Counted from the first letter of the stretch, positions 17,844 to 27,228 are shown. The stretch: DNA of 64,000 nt from Flavobacterium frigoris PS1 (GCF_000252125.1 NZ_AHKF01000015.1:1-64000); one strand, 5' to 3'. Notes: generated from the sequence alone by a model not told the origin. A program made the numbers and translations.

Positions 17844-18611
17844 ATGAAAGTAGCCTTAATTCAATCCGCATTAGTTTGGGAAAACCCAGAAGCAAACAGA
17901 GCTTATTTTGAAGAAAAAATCAATTCAATTACTGAGGAAGTAAATCTAATTGTGCTCCCAGAAATGTTTACTACCGGTTTTACAATGGAGCCCGCTAAAG
18001 TTGCTGAGACTATGAATGGCAAAACAGTATTGTGGATGCAAGCTTTGGCGAAAGCCAAAAACTGCGCAATAACAGGAAGTGTTGTAATTGAAGAAAATAC
18101 TGAATTTTATAACCGCATGTTATTTGTTTTTCCGTCAGGCAAAATACAGCATTATGATAAGAGGCATTTGTTTACGCTTGCGGGAGAAGATAAGGTCTAC
18201 TCCAGAGGCATTCAAAAATTGATTGTAGAGTACTTTGGTTGGAAGATATGTCCGTTTGTGTGTTATGACCTGCGATTCCCGGTTTACTCTCGCAATGTCG
18301 AGGATTATGATTTATTGATTTATGTGGCAAGTTGGCCTGAAATAAGAATAAAAGCTTGGGATACTTTACTAGCAGCCCGTGCCATTGAGAATATGAGTTT
18401 TACTATTGGCGTTAATAGAATAGGTGAAGATAGTAATGGTTATAAATATGTAGGTCACTCACAGGTTGTTGATGGCTTAGGAGAATATTTAGTAGCTCCA
18501 ATTGAATCAGAAGCTGTTTTTATTACAAGCTTAGACCAGTCAAAATTAATTGATGTTCGAAAAAAATTAAATTTTCTAAATGATAAAGATTCTTTTGAAG
18601 TAATAAATTAA
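17844..18611 (+). CDS. Omega-amidase-like nitrilase family protein (YafV type)
   Basis: 255 residues with the nitrilase-superfamily Glu-Lys-Cys triad: Glu in IVLPEMFTTGF (about 40), Lys in HYDKRHLF (about 110) and Cys in PFVCYDLRFPVYSRN (about 143). CYDLRFP and the length fit omega-amidases, which hydrolyse alpha-ketoglutaramate or alpha-ketosuccinamate in amide metabolism and methionine-salvage-linked transamination. Its stop overlaps the convergent lipoprotein gene's stop. Confidence 0.88.
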   Translation: MKVALIQSALVWENPEANRAYFEEKINSITEEVNLIVLPEMFTTGFTMEPAKVAETMNGKTVLWMQALAKAKNCAITGSVVIEENTEFYNRMLFVFPSGKIQHYDKRHLFTLAGEDKVYSRGIQKLIVEYFGWKICPFVCYDLRFPVYSRNVEDYDLLIYVASWPEIRIKAWDTLLAARAIENMSFTIGVNRIGEDSNGYKYVGHSQVVDGLGEYLVAPIESEAVFITSLDQSKLIDVRKKLNFLNDKDSFEVIN

Positions 18612-20272
18612 AAGCCAGGTTTTTTGTTGGCTTCTGTTTTCTTTTTCGGTTCTGGAGTATAAGGAATGCTCACATCAAAAACCTGATCAACATCCCAGTT
18701 GGCACGAACATCTATTTCCTTAGAAAAATAAACAACCTCTTCAGAATGTCTTTTTTCTAAAAAGTTACCAGAGTCATACTGCTTATTTTTGTTTTCGTCG
18801 TAAATAATGCGCAGGCTGTAGAGGGTAGGATTGATTAGGTTAAAATCAATTGTTGTTTTTTCTTCTGTATATTCTGAAGCTAGCACTTCTCCTTTTGTAT
18901 CAATGAGTTCAACAATTACAGGGAAATATTTTACATTTTGTAATTGAACGCGCAGATTTCCGAATTCGGCTTCGTTTTTTGTAGTTAATTTATAGCTTAA
19001 GCTATCGTTAGATTCCTCGTAAAAATCAGTTAACGCACCTGGTAATAAGTTAAAACTGTATTTTTGATTGGGTTCTTTCTTAAAATCAAAATAAACTTTT
19101 TGATTAAAAACATCATATTCTCTTTTAAAAGAAATCTCGGTACTGTCTTTAGTGATTATTTTAATTTTTGAATCATCAAACTTTACTAGCGGAGTTGCGG
19201 TTTCAAGAGTAAAACGATCTCTGAAGTTTAAGTTTCCATTTTGCAAGGCACTGATGTTTAAAGTGTCCTTTTTTTGATCTTTAATTTTTACAATATAGTC
19301 TTGCATATAGTTTTTTCTAGATACACTAATGGCTAACGAATCTGCTTTCAAAGGCTTGAACCAAATTTGTAAAGAGTCTTTTTTGGGCATTTGAGTAATA
19401 ATCGATTCTAGGTTCTGTGAATTATTTTTAACGACTATTGTGGGTTGGTTTCCTTTTATGTTTTGTTTGCCATTGTAACCTAACAGCAATCTGTTTCCAG
19501 AGGCTTGACTTGGCTTGTATGACCTAAAATCTAATGTTTCCTTGAATAACTCTATTTCATAAACAGTGTCGTTTGGAATGCTAATAAATTCCTTTCTGAA
19601 TCCTATTTTGTCTTCTTTAGGGTTGAATTTGTTATTACTGTTTTTGTCCTTCATGGCCACTAAAAGATATTTGCCCGCTTTTAGATTTTCTAATCTAAAT
19701 GTTTTTAAACTATCTAAAGTGTTAGTGACATAGCGAGGAGAATCGTTAAAAACAATAGAGTCATTGTATTTTTCATTTACCTCATAAAGCATTACTGATA
19801 CAAAGGCATCTGCTTCTTTTTCGTATGCGTCCTTTATTCTTCCGCCTATAGAGAGAGAGTCAATATAATCTCCCGTTGAAAAAACATATTTAAACTGATT
19901 GTAAGGATTTCCCTCATTATTATCAGCAATACTTTGACCAAAATTAAAACTATAGGTTGTATTAGGTTGTAGCGTGTCCTTTATCTTTATGTTCAAAAAT
20001 TTGCTGGCTGCAGTAGGTGATATTATTGGCTCCTGTTTCATGGGAGGAGAAATAATTAATTGCTTATTTAAGTTTTTGAGCTTTATGTTTTCATCGAATA
20101 CTAATTTGATTTCATCGCCTTTAAAATTGGTGCTGTAGTTTTGAGGGAAACTCATTTTTAATGTAGGGGCAAGGGTGTCTTTTAGGCCACCAGTAATTGT
20201 ACCCCTTTTGGCGCAGCTAACTATGACCAAAAGTGCTAGTAAGCAAATATATTTTAAATTGTTTTTCAACAT
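18608..20272 (-). CDS. Lipoprotein with bacterial Ig-like domain
   Basis: 554 residues. The N-terminus LKYICLLALLVIVSCAKRG is a lipoprotein signal with Cys at about residue 21. Residues about 30-130 (DTLAPTLKMSFPQNYSTN...IKLVFDENIKL) match the Big_5 Ig-like domain that follows the lipobox in many Bacteroidota surface lipoproteins. The rest is beta-rich and without a known catalytic motif. It is probably anchored in a cell-envelope membrane. The role is unknown. It is convergent with the amidase gene with a 4-nt overlap. Confidence 0.82.
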   Translation of the reverse strand: MLKNNLKYICLLALLVIVSCAKRGTITGGLKDTLAPTLKMSFPQNYSTNFKGDEIKLVFDENIKLKNLNKQLIISPPMKQEPIISPTAASKFLNIKIKDTLQPNTTYSFNFGQSIADNNEGNPYNQFKYVFSTGDYIDSLSIGGRIKDAYEKEADAFVSVMLYEVNEKYNDSIVFNDSPRYVTNTLDSLKTFRLENLKAGKYLLVAMKDKNSNNKFNPKEDKIGFRKEFISIPNDTVYEIELFKETLDFRSYKPSQASGNRLLLGYNGKQNIKGNQPTIVVKNNSQNLESIITQMPKKDSLQIWFKPLKADSLAISVSRKNYMQDYIVKIKDQKKDTLNISALQNGNLNFRDRFTLETATPLVKFDDSKIKIITKDSTEISFKREYDVFNQKVYFDFKKEPNQKYSFNLLPGALTDFYEESNDSLSYKLTTKNEAEFGNLRVQLQNVKYFPVIVELIDTKGEVLASEYTEEKTTIDFNLINPTLYSLRIIYDENKNKQYDSGNFLEKRHSEEVVYFSKEIDVRANWDVDQVFDVSIPYTPEPKKKTEANKKPGF

Positions 20273-20487
20273 ATGAAATTATGTGTTAGAGTGTACAAAA
20301 TAACAATTATAATTAATGGAATTGAAATTTTTTACAGTTTTATTATGGGTATTAACTTCGTTTAGCTTTTATGGCTTGTCTGATTTTTTAGATTTTAATA
20401 TGTAGATTTACACGAGCGAAAAGCTGGAGATAAAAAGAAACGTGATTTGACTTTTATTTCAAACTAAATTGTAATTAAATAGAACTA
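20273..20487. other. Intergenic DNA between divergent genes
   Basis: 215 bp, AT-rich. I see no ORF, strong hairpin or full promoter match. Confidence 0.5.
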
Positions 20488-20889
20488 ATGGAAAAAATAG
20501 AACATATAGGAATTGCCGTCAAAGACTTAGCAGTTTCAAATTTAATTTTCGAAAAATTGTTTGGTGCTCCTGCCTATAAATCTGAACAGGTAGAAAGTGA
20601 AGGGGTAGCGACTTCGTTTTTTAAAAGTGGGCCTAATAAAATAGAACTTTTAGCAGCCACAAGTCCTGATAGTCCGATTGCTAAGTTTATAGATAAAAAG
20701 GGGGAGGGAATTCATCATATCGCTTTTGCTGTAGAAGATATCGTGTCGGAAATTGCGCGTTTGCAGAAAGAAGGCTTCATTGTCTTGAATGAAATCCCTA
20801 AAAAAGGCGCGGATAACAAACTGGTTGTTTTTCTGCATCCGAAAAGTACAAATGGAGTGTTGATAGAATTATGTCAGGAAATAAATTAA
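20488..20889 (+). CDS. mce: Methylmalonyl-CoA epimerase
   Basis: 133 residues, the normal length. It is a single vicinal-oxygen-chelate domain: IEHIGIAVKDL at the N-terminus (first metal His), GEGIHHIAFAVEDI in the middle (second His) and NGVLIELCQ at the C-terminus (metal Glu). It interconverts (R)- and (S)-methylmalonyl-CoA in propionate breakdown or formation. No mutase gene is nearby. tRNA with anticodon CAT follows 143 nt downstream. Confidence 0.93.
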   Translation: MEKIEHIGIAVKDLAVSNLIFEKLFGAPAYKSEQVESEGVATSFFKSGPNKIELLAATSPDSPIAKFIDKKGEGIHHIAFAVEDIVSEIARLQKEGFIVLNEIPKKGADNKLVVFLHPKSTNGVLIELCQEIN

Positions 20890-21032
20890 TTTTAGATGTT
20901 AATATAATTTTAGAAATCTAATAATCAGTAGTTTTCGATTTCAAGTATTTTAATATTGCTGTTTAGTAAAAATCTAGTGGAAAAATATTTGGAGTAAACG
21001 AAAAATAGTAGTAATATTGCAAACTCTTAACC

Positions 21033-21106
21033 GGTCCTATAGCTCAGCTGGTTAGAGCACCTGACTCATAATCAGGTGGTCCCTGGTTCGAGCCCAGGTG
21101 GGACCA
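21033..21106 (+). tRNA. tRNA with anticodon CAT (elongator Met or Ile2)
   Basis: 74 nt. The acceptor GGTCCTA pairs with TGGGACC (one G-T pair). The D arm is AGCTCAGCTGGTTAGAGC, the anticodon arm CCTGA-CTCATAA-TCAGG and the T arm CCTGG-TTCGAGC-CCAGG. No encoded CCA follows. It is not an initiator because position 1 pairs with 72. The C4-G69 and C5-G68 pairs are those used by E. coli TilS to recognise Ile2, so Ile2 is a real option. Confidence 0.92.
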
Positions 21107-21262
21107 CTTTTACAAGCCTTTCAAGCAATTGAAGGGTTTTTTGCTTTTAAATAAAACCAAGCACTGCTAAAATTCGTAGCTTTATGTAAATAACCGTGGT
21201 TAAATGGCTAATTAGCTGTAATGATTTTTTTTTCTCGGTTAATTTGCTATTTTTGATTCCAA

Positions 21263-21493
21263 ATGAAAGATTTACAAAACAAATATTATTTCTTAGCATT
21301 CTTCCTGTTTGGGGTGTTGTCTGCGTTTGCAGATGGTCCAGACCCGCCGCCTCCGGCACCACCACCGCCACCGCCACCGCCACCGCCAGGTTTGGCTGTC
21401 GATGAGAATATTTTCGTCTTACTTAGTATTGCAATACTGTTTGGAATTTATATCATTTATAAGAATAACATAAAATTAAAAAGCCCAATCTAG
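21263..21493 (+). CDS. Small exported proline-rich membrane protein
   Basis: 76 residues. A signal peptide (about 1-23, ending SAFADG) leads to an almost pure proline tract (about residues 27-42), then VDENIFVLLSIAILFGIYIIYKNN, a transmembrane helix with a short basic tail. This layout occurs in many small flavobacterial proteins of unknown function. The proline codons are a run of CCA/CCG/CCT triplets and could slip. The terminator hairpin overlaps the last three codons. Confidence 0.75.
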   Translation: MKDLQNKYYFLAFFLFGVLSAFADGPDPPPPAPPPPPPPPPPGLAVDENIFVLLSIAILFGIYIIYKNNIKLKSPI

Positions 21494-21506
21494 ATTGGGC
21501 TTTTTG
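21480..21506. terminator. Bidirectional terminator overlapping a stop codon
   Basis: AAGCCCAATC (21481-21490) pairs with GATTGGGCTT (21493-21502) around a 2-nt loop. T and A runs flank it, so it can serve both the proline-rich gene and riboflavin synthase. Confidence 0.85.
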
Positions 21507-21527
21507 ATTTTAAAAGGTCGAGAGGTA

Positions 21528-22115
21528 TTATTTGTTTGAATATAATTTAGAAACATATTTGCCAATAACGTCGAATTCCAAATTAATTTGAGTGCCCACT
21601 TCAAAGGTGCTGAAGTTAGTATGCTCATATGTGTATGGGATGATGGCAACGCTAAATTGATTTTTTTTAGAATCTACTACTGTGAGACTCACGCCGTTTA
21701 CGGTAATTGAGCCTTTTTCAATGGTAAGATTGTTTGATGCTTCATCATATTCAAAGGTGTAAAGCCAACTTCCGCCAGTTTCTTTCGCGGTAATGCAGGT
21801 TCCGGTTTGATCAACATGTCCTTGTACCATGTGTCCGTCCAGTCGATCGCCTAGTTTCATGGCTCTCTCAAGATTGACGCTGTCGCCAACCTGCCAGTTT
21901 CCTAGATTTGTTTTTTTAATTGTTTCGTCAATAGCCGTTACCGTGTACAAAGTGTCTTTTATTGCGACCACAGTTAGACAGATTCCATTGTGGGCGACAC
22001 TTTGGTCAATTTGGAGCTCTGTAGTTATTGATGATTCGATCGTGATGTGAAAGTTGTCTTTCTCTTTTTGTATTTCTTGGATGGTACCAAGGGTTTCTAT
22101 GATTCCTGTAAACAT
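21528..22115 (-). CDS. ribE: Riboflavin synthase, alpha subunit
   Basis: 195 residues from the ATG at 22115 (MFTGIIETLGTIQ), the universal start of this family. A longer frame from 22307 adds 64 residues antisense to pdxA and is rejected. Two tandem lumazine-binding repeats are visible, each with a NGICLTV / NGVSLTV segment, and the first also with HMVQGHVDQTG. It dismutates two 6,7-dimethyl-8-ribityllumazine molecules to riboflavin. It is divergent from pdxA, 58 nt apart. No FMN riboswitch fits in that gap. Confidence 0.96.
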   Translation of the reverse strand: MFTGIIETLGTIQEIQKEKDNFHITIESSITTELQIDQSVAHNGICLTVVAIKDTLYTVTAIDETIKKTNLGNWQVGDSVNLERAMKLGDRLDGHMVQGHVDQTGTCITAKETGGSWLYTFEYDEASNNLTIEKGSITVNGVSLTVVDSKKNQFSVAIIPYTYEHTNFSTFEVGTQINLEFDVIGKYVSKLYSNK

Positions 22116-22173
22116 TTCTTGTTTTATTTTACTAAATTTGCACTTCAAAATTAGCAATAAATAACTTGTGGTC

Positions 22174-23220
22174 ATGATGAAAAAAGCAGAAAATATTATC
22201 GTCGGAATTTCAATAGGAGATTTAAACGGTATTGGCAGCGAAGTTGTGCTGAAAACTTTCGAGGATTCACGCATGTTGGAGCTATGTACGCCTGTTATTT
22301 TTGCCAATGTGAAAATAATGTCATTTATAAAAAAGAATTTAGATTCGACGGTTGCCTTACATGGTATTGATAAACTAGATCAAATTCTTCCAGGGAAGAT
22401 TAATGTTTTGAATCTTTGGAGAGAAGGCGTGGATTTAAACTTGGGGGTTAATGATGATAAAGTTGGTGAATATGCTGTAAAATCATTTGTTGCGGCTACA
22501 AAAGCACTGAAAGAAGGGTTGGTAGATGTCTTAGTGACGGCGCCGATAAATAAATATAATATCCAGTCAGACTCTTTTAAGTTTCCGGGACATACTGATT
22601 ATTTAAACCAAGAATTAGAAGGCAATGCTTTGATGTTGATGGTTCAAGATAATTTGAGGGTTGGGTTGTTGACGGATCATATTCCGATTAGTGAGGTGGC
22701 TTCGCATCTTACGGAGGAGTTGATTAAGCAAAAAATAGAAACCGTAAGACAGTCGTTAATTCAAGATTTCAGTATCAATAAACCTAAAATTGCTGTCTTG
22801 GGATTAAATCCACATTGTGGTGATGGCGGTGTGATCGGTAAGGAAGATGATGCGGTATTAAAGCCTGTGCTTAAAAAAATATTTGAAAAAGGGACTTTAG
22901 TTTTTGGGCCTTTTGCTGCTGATGGCTTTTTTGGGAGTGGTCAATATGCGAATTATGATGCTGTCATAGCTGCGTATCACGATCAAGGATTGATTCCTTT
23001 TAAAACATTGTCGTTTGGTAATGGTGTTAATTTCACTGCTGGTCTAAATAAAATCAGAACTTCCCCAGATCACGGTACCGCTTATGACATTGCGGGAAAA
23101 GGGATAGCAGATTATAATTCCTTTAAGGAAGCGGTATATCTTGCTTTGGATGTATATCGGTCAAGAATTCAGTATGCGGAAATCAGTCAGAAACCGCTTA
23201 AAATCAAAGAAAAACAGTAG
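22174..23220 (+). CDS. pdxA: 4-hydroxythreonine-4-phosphate dehydrogenase
   Basis: About 348 residues. Family signatures are ISIGDLNGIGSEV at the N-terminus, FPGHTDYLNQEL, GLNPHCGDGG (metal His) and AYHDQGLIPFK (metal His/Asp), then RTSPDHGTAYDIAGKG. It makes the 3-amino-1-hydroxyacetone phosphate precursor for pyridoxal phosphate by the DXP-dependent route. The start is ATG 22174 or the next codon; GTG 22168 is less likely. DUF177 follows 87 nt downstream with its own -7 element. Confidence 0.95.
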   Translation: MMKKAENIIVGISIGDLNGIGSEVVLKTFEDSRMLELCTPVIFANVKIMSFIKKNLDSTVALHGIDKLDQILPGKINVLNLWREGVDLNLGVNDDKVGEYAVKSFVAATKALKEGLVDVLVTAPINKYNIQSDSFKFPGHTDYLNQELEGNALMLMVQDNLRVGLLTDHIPISEVASHLTEELIKQKIETVRQSLIQDFSINKPKIAVLGLNPHCGDGGVIGKEDDAVLKPVLKKIFEKGTLVFGPFAADGFFGSGQYANYDAVIAAYHDQGLIPFKTLSFGNGVNFTAGLNKIRTSPDHGTAYDIAGKGIADYNSFKEAVYLALDVYRSRIQYAEISQKPLKIKEKQ

Positions 23221-23266
23221 TAAATAAAAAAAGATAAATAAGGTTATTAGTTTTGTAATAATTTTA

Positions 23267-23274
23267 TATCTTTG
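23267..23274 (+). promoter_or_regulatory. Possible -7 element for the DUF177-rpmF-fabH cluster
   Basis: TATCTTTG matches TAnnTTTG exactly and lies 33 nt before the DUF177 start at 23308. A TTG at the ideal distance is missing. Confidence 0.45.
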
Positions 23275-23307
23275 CACTCCCGAAGTTTGGGGCAAAATTT
23301 TGTTGAA

Positions 23308-23859
23308 ATGAATAAGACTAAACAATATTTAATTCCTTTTGTAGGGTTAAAGCTAGGAAAACATCATTTTGAATATCAAATAAGTAATGCGTTCTTTGAA
23401 ATCTTTGATTATGATGAATTTGAAAGTTCAGACATCAAAGTAAGTGTAGTTTTAGAGAAAAAAAGTGCCATGCTGGAATTGATTTTCAAGCAACAAGGAA
23501 CGGTTAATGTGCCTTGTGACCTTACTAGTGAGGATTTTGACTTGCCGATAGAAGGTGAGATGAAATTGATAGTGCGTTTTGGAGATGTATATAATAATGA
23601 CAACGAAGAGTTACTTATTCTGCCATATGGAGAATTTGAAATAGACGTTGCGCAGTATATATATGAAATGATTGTACTTTCGGTGCCTCTAAGACGTGTT
23701 CATCCAGGGATAAAAGACGGAAGTTTAAAAACGGAAGCCCTCACGAAACTGAATGAATTAATACTGGAAGAACGTACAGAAGAAAATAAAGAAGAGAATA
23801 AAGAAGAAAATATTGACCCGCGGTGGGACAAATTAAAGAAACTATTAACGGATAAATAA
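23308..23859 (+). CDS. DUF177 / YceD family protein
   Basis: 183 residues from ATG 23308 (MNKTKQYLIPF). A longer frame from 23272 would start inside the predicted promoter. The middle has GTVNVPCDLTSEDFDLPIEGEMKLIVRFGD, the DUF177 core, which in other bacteria carries CxxCL-type residues. The C-terminus has RVHPGIKDG and ends DPRWDKLKKLL, also family-typical. YceD homologues sit before rpmF across bacteria and are linked to 23S rRNA maturation. The segment before the C-terminus is a Glu/Lys/Asn-rich repeat (EENKEENKEEN). Confidence 0.9.
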   Translation: MNKTKQYLIPFVGLKLGKHHFEYQISNAFFEIFDYDEFESSDIKVSVVLEKKSAMLELIFKQQGTVNVPCDLTSEDFDLPIEGEMKLIVRFGDVYNNDNEELLILPYGEFEIDVAQYIYEMIVLSVPLRRVHPGIKDGSLKTEALTKLNELILEERTEENKEENKEENIDPRWDKLKKLLTDK

Positions 23860-23868
23860 TATAGTAAA

Positions 23869-24063
23869 ATGGCGCATCCAAAGAGAAAAATCTCCAAAAC
23901 AAGAAGAGATAAAAGAAGAACACATTACAAAGCTACCGTAGCACAAATCGCTACTTGCCCAATTACGGGTGAAGCGCATTTATACCACAGAGCTTACTGG
24001 CATGAAGGGAAAATGTATTACAGAGGGCAAGTTGTTATAGATAAGTCTGTAGCTGTTGCTTAA
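23869..24063 (+). CDS. rpmF: 50S ribosomal protein L32
   Basis: 64 residues, starting [19 protein letters not shown], the standard L32 N-terminus. Only one Cys (CPITGE) of the zinc-type CxxC pairs is present, so this is a C-minus, zinc-independent version. It lies 9 nt after DUF177, the classical neighbour, and is followed by a terminator. Confidence 0.96.
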   Translation: MAHPKRKISKTRRDKRRTHYKATVAQIATCPITGEAHLYHRAYWHEGKMYYRGQVVIDKSVAVA

Positions 24064-24087
24064 TGCATTTTTTTTGTAAATGATATT

Positions 24088-24116
24088 AGAACTCTCACAT
24101 CGTGAGAGTTTTTTTG
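24088..24116 (+). terminator. Terminator after rpmF
   Basis: AACTCTCAC (24090-24098) pairs with GTGAGAGTT (24102-24110) followed by T residues. Confidence 0.9.
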
Positions 24117-24239
24117 TTCTTTGTAATTTTCATTAAATAAGAAGTTCCAAAACAATTGGTTTGGATTTTTTTTTGTAATTTTCACCACTTTTAAACGTTT
24201 TTTCAAACGGTAACATTTGAAAAAAAATATTCGAATACA

Positions 24240-25238
24240 ATGAATACAATCACAGCCGCAATAACCGCTGTCGGAGCTTATGTTCCTGACTTTGTTCTTT
24301 CAAACAAAGTGCTAGAAACAATGGTTGAGACCAATGATGAGTGGATAACTTCGAGAACAGGAATTAAAGAAAGAAGAATTCTGAAAGATAAAGATAAGGG
24401 AACGTCTTTCTTAGCTATTAAAGCAGCCCAAGACCTATTATCTAAATCAAATGTCAATCCCTTAGATATTGACATGATAATTATGGCGACAGCTACACCT
24501 GATATGCCAGTTGCTTCGACAGGAGTATATGTTGCTACTGAGATTGGTGCGACGAATGCTTTTGCTTATGATTTACAAGCTGCTTGTTCCAGTTTTTTAT
24601 ATGGAATGTCTACTGCAGCTGCTTATATTCAATCAGGGAGATATAAAAAAGTGCTGCTTATCGGTGCTGATAAAATGTCGTCTATTGTTGATTATACAGA
24701 TCGTTCTACTTGTATCATTTTTGGTGATGGAGCAGGAGCAGTACTATTTGAACCCAATTATGAAGGTTTGGGGCTACAAGATGAATATTTGAGAAGTGAC
24801 GGTATCGGTCGTCATTTTCTAAAAATAGATGCTGGTGGATCTCTTCATCCTACGTCTTTGGATACGGTAAAAGAAAACAGACATAACATCGTTCAAGACG
24901 GGAAAACAGTTTTTAAATATGCTGTAACTAACATGGCAGATGCCAGTGAGTTAATTCTTAAAAGAAATGATTTAACGAATGAAGATGTAGATTGGTTAGT
25001 TCCACATCAGGCAAATAAGCGCATAATTGATGCTACGGCCAATAGAATGAATTTAGAAGATTCTAAAGTTTTAATGAATATAGAAAAGTATGGAAATACT
25101 ACCTCGGCAACTTTACCTTTAGTACTTAATGATTTTGAACATCTGTTCAAAAAAGGAGATACTATTATCTTAGCGGCATTTGGAGGTGGATTCACATGGG
25201 GGTCCATTTATTTAAAATGGGCATACGACAAACAATAA
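24240..25238 (+). CDS. fabH: Beta-ketoacyl-ACP synthase III
   Basis: 332 residues. The Cys-His-Asn triad is visible: Cys in LQAACSSFLYG (about 115), His in VPHQANKRIID (about 258) and Asn in EKYGNTTSATLP (about 288). NDEWITSRTGIKERR near residue 32 is a FabH signature. It condenses acetyl-CoA with malonyl-ACP to begin fatty-acid synthesis. plsX, which often lies between rpmF and fabH, is absent here; instead accB and accC follow. Confidence 0.95.
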   Translation: MNTITAAITAVGAYVPDFVLSNKVLETMVETNDEWITSRTGIKERRILKDKDKGTSFLAIKAAQDLLSKSNVNPLDIDMIIMATATPDMPVASTGVYVATEIGATNAFAYDLQAACSSFLYGMSTAAAYIQSGRYKKVLLIGADKMSSIVDYTDRSTCIIFGDGAGAVLFEPNYEGLGLQDEYLRSDGIGRHFLKIDAGGSLHPTSLDTVKENRHNIVQDGKTVFKYAVTNMADASELILKRNDLTNEDVDWLVPHQANKRIIDATANRMNLEDSKVLMNIEKYGNTTSATLPLVLNDFEHLFKKGDTIILAAFGGGFTWGSIYLKWAYDKQ

Positions 25239-25261
25239 ATTTAAACTAAAAACAAATAATT

Positions 25262-25738
25262 ATGGATTTAAAAGAAATTCAGAACTTAATCAAATTTGTA
25301 GCAAATTCGGGCGTTGCAGAAGTTAAATTAGAAATGGATGATGTGAAAATCACCATCAGAACAACATTAGAAGGAAATTCGACAGAGACCACGTATGTTC
25401 AACAAATGCCGTCTCAAAGTCCATTCCAGCAAGCTTTAGCTCCGCAACCAGTAGCACCAGTTGCTTCTGCACCAGTAGCAGCTGCTGAGGACTCAAAATA
25501 CATTACTATAAAATCTCCAATTATTGGAACTTTCTATAGAAAACCATCTCCTGATAAGGCTATGTTTGTAGAAGTAGGGACAACTATTGGTAAAGGTGAT
25601 GTTCTTTGTGTTATTGAGGCAATGAAATTATTTAACGAAATCGAGTCTGAAGTTTCTGGTAAAATCGTAAAAATCTTAGTTGACGATATGTCTCCTGTTG
25701 AATTTGACCAACCTTTATTCTTAGTTGATCCATCTTAA
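25262..25738 (+). CDS. accB: Biotin carboxyl carrier protein of acetyl-CoA carboxylase
   Basis: 158 residues. The C-terminal biotinyl domain has [12 protein letters not shown] with the Lys that is biotinylated. A Pro/Ala-rich hinge (about residues 55-80) links it to the N-terminal part. It carries carboxybiotin between AccC and the transferase. It lies 24 nt after fabH and 90 nt before accC. Confidence 0.96.
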   Translation: MDLKEIQNLIKFVANSGVAEVKLEMDDVKITIRTTLEGNSTETTYVQQMPSQSPFQQALAPQPVAPVASAPVAAAEDSKYITIKSPIIGTFYRKPSPDKAMFVEVGTTIGKGDVLCVIEAMKLFNEIESEVSGKIVKILVDDMSPVEFDQPLFLVDPS

Positions 25739-25827
25739 TTAATTTTAAATTATACATTTCAGATGATGTTTTGTTTTATCTGAAATAATTTAAAATTTAA
25801 AAGTCATAATTTAAAATTTAAAAAGAG

Positions 25828-27174
25828 ATGTTTAAAAAAATATTAATTGCAAATAGAGGAGAAATTGCACTTCGTATAATACGAACTTGTAAAGAAATGG
25901 GCATTAAAACTGTGGCCGTTTACTCTACTGCCGATGCAGAAAGTTTGCATGTTAGGTTTGCTGACGAAGCTGTTTGCATAGGACCGCCTCCAAGCAACTT
26001 GTCCTATTTGAAAATGTCAAATATTATTGCCGCTGCAGAAATTACAAATGCTGATGCAATACATCCGGGCTACGGATTTCTTTCTGAAAATTCAAAATTT
26101 TCAAAAATATGTCAAGAACACGGAATTAAATTTATTGGAGCTTCTCCAGAAATGATTGACCGAATGGGTGATAAAGCATCTGCTAAATCAACTATGATTG
26201 AAGCTGGTGTTCCATGTGTTCCTGGTTCAGAGGGAATTTTGGAGTCATTTGAGCAAACTCAAGAAATAGCAAAATCTTTTGGTTATCCTGTAATGCTTAA
26301 AGCAACTGCAGGTGGTGGTGGAAAAGGAATGCGCGCTGTTTGGAAAGAAGAAGACTTACTTAAAGCTTGGGAAGATGCTCGTCAAGAGTCAGCTGCCGCT
26401 TTTGGGAATGACGGAATGTATCTTGAAAAACTAATTGAAGAGCCTCGTCATATCGAAATTCAAGTAATCGGAGATTCTTACGGAAAAGCCTGTCATCTTT
26501 CTGAGAGAGACTGTTCTGTTCAACGTCGTCATCAAAAACTAACGGAGGAAACTCCATCGCCATTCATGACAGACGAATTACGTCAAAAGATGGGTGATGC
26601 TGCAGTTAAAGCCGCTGAGTATATAAAGTATGAAGGTGCGGGTACAGTGGAGTTCTTGGTTGATAAACACCGTAATTTCTACTTTATGGAGATGAATACT
26701 CGTATTCAGGTGGAGCATCCTATTACGGAACAAGTAATTGATTATGATTTAATTCGTGAGCAAATTTTAGTTGCCGCCGGTGTGCCTATTTCAGGTAAGA
26801 ACTATATGCCTGAATTGCATGCGATCGAATGTCGTATCAATGCTGAAGATCCTTACCATGATTTTAGACCTTCACCAGGAAAAATCACAACATTGCATAT
26901 GCCAGGAGGACATGGAGTTCGTTTAGATACTCATGTGTACTCAGGTTATACAATTCCACCAAATTACGATTCGATGATTGCTAAACTTATTACTACTGCC
27001 CAATCTCGTGAGGAGGCTATTAGTAAAATGAGAAGAGCATTAGATGAATTTGTTATTGAAGGAATAAAAACAACAATACCTTTTCATAGACAGTTAATGG
27101 ATGATCCAAGATATATAGCTGGAGATTATACGACAGCATTTATGGATACTTTTAAAATGATTCCTCTTGAATAG
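25828..27174 (+). CDS. accC: Acetyl-CoA carboxylase biotin carboxylase subunit
   Basis: 448 residues. [22 protein letters not shown] is the standard start. The ATP-grasp glycine loop [14 protein letters not shown] lies near 165. [20 protein letters not shown] and [16 protein letters not shown] mark the active site. It carboxylates biotin on AccB using ATP and bicarbonate. The accA/accD transferase genes are not in the window. A terminator follows. Confidence 0.97.
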   Translation: MFKKILIANRGEIALRIIRTCKEMGIKTVAVYSTADAESLHVRFADEAVCIGPPPSNLSYLKMSNIIAAAEITNADAIHPGYGFLSENSKFSKICQEHGIKFIGASPEMIDRMGDKASAKSTMIEAGVPCVPGSEGILESFEQTQEIAKSFGYPVMLKATAGGGGKGMRAVWKEEDLLKAWEDARQESAAAFGNDGMYLEKLIEEPRHIEIQVIGDSYGKACHLSERDCSVQRRHQKLTEETPSPFMTDELRQKMGDAAVKAAEYIKYEGAGTVEFLVDKHRNFYFMEMNTRIQVEHPITEQVIDYDLIREQILVAAGVPISGKNYMPELHAIECRINAEDPYHDFRPSPGKITTLHMPGGHGVRLDTHVYSGYTIPPNYDSMIAKLITTAQSREEAISKMRRALDEFVIEGIKTTIPFHRQLMDDPRYIAGDYTTAFMDTFKMIPLE

Positions 27175-27195
27175 TAATTGATTCAAATATTTATA

Positions 27196-27228
27196 TAAGC
27201 CGTACAGTAATGTACGGCTTTTTTTTGT
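27196..27228 (+). terminator. Terminator after accC
   Basis: AGCCGTACA (27198-27206) pairs with TGTACGGCT (27211-27219), followed by eight T. Confidence 0.92.

Noticed and set aside
21147..21405. Frames opposite or alongside the proline-rich gene
   Set aside because: They arise from the CCN triplet run read in other frames; only the 21263 frame has a signal peptide and a membrane helix.
22116..22173. FMN riboswitch before riboflavin synthase
   Set aside because: The divergent gap is 58 nt, far too short for an FMN aptamer, and no conserved aptamer segments are seen.
22116..22307. N-terminal extension of riboflavin synthase by 64 residues
   Set aside because: The extension overlaps pdxA on the other strand and lacks similarity; the family always starts MFTGIIE.
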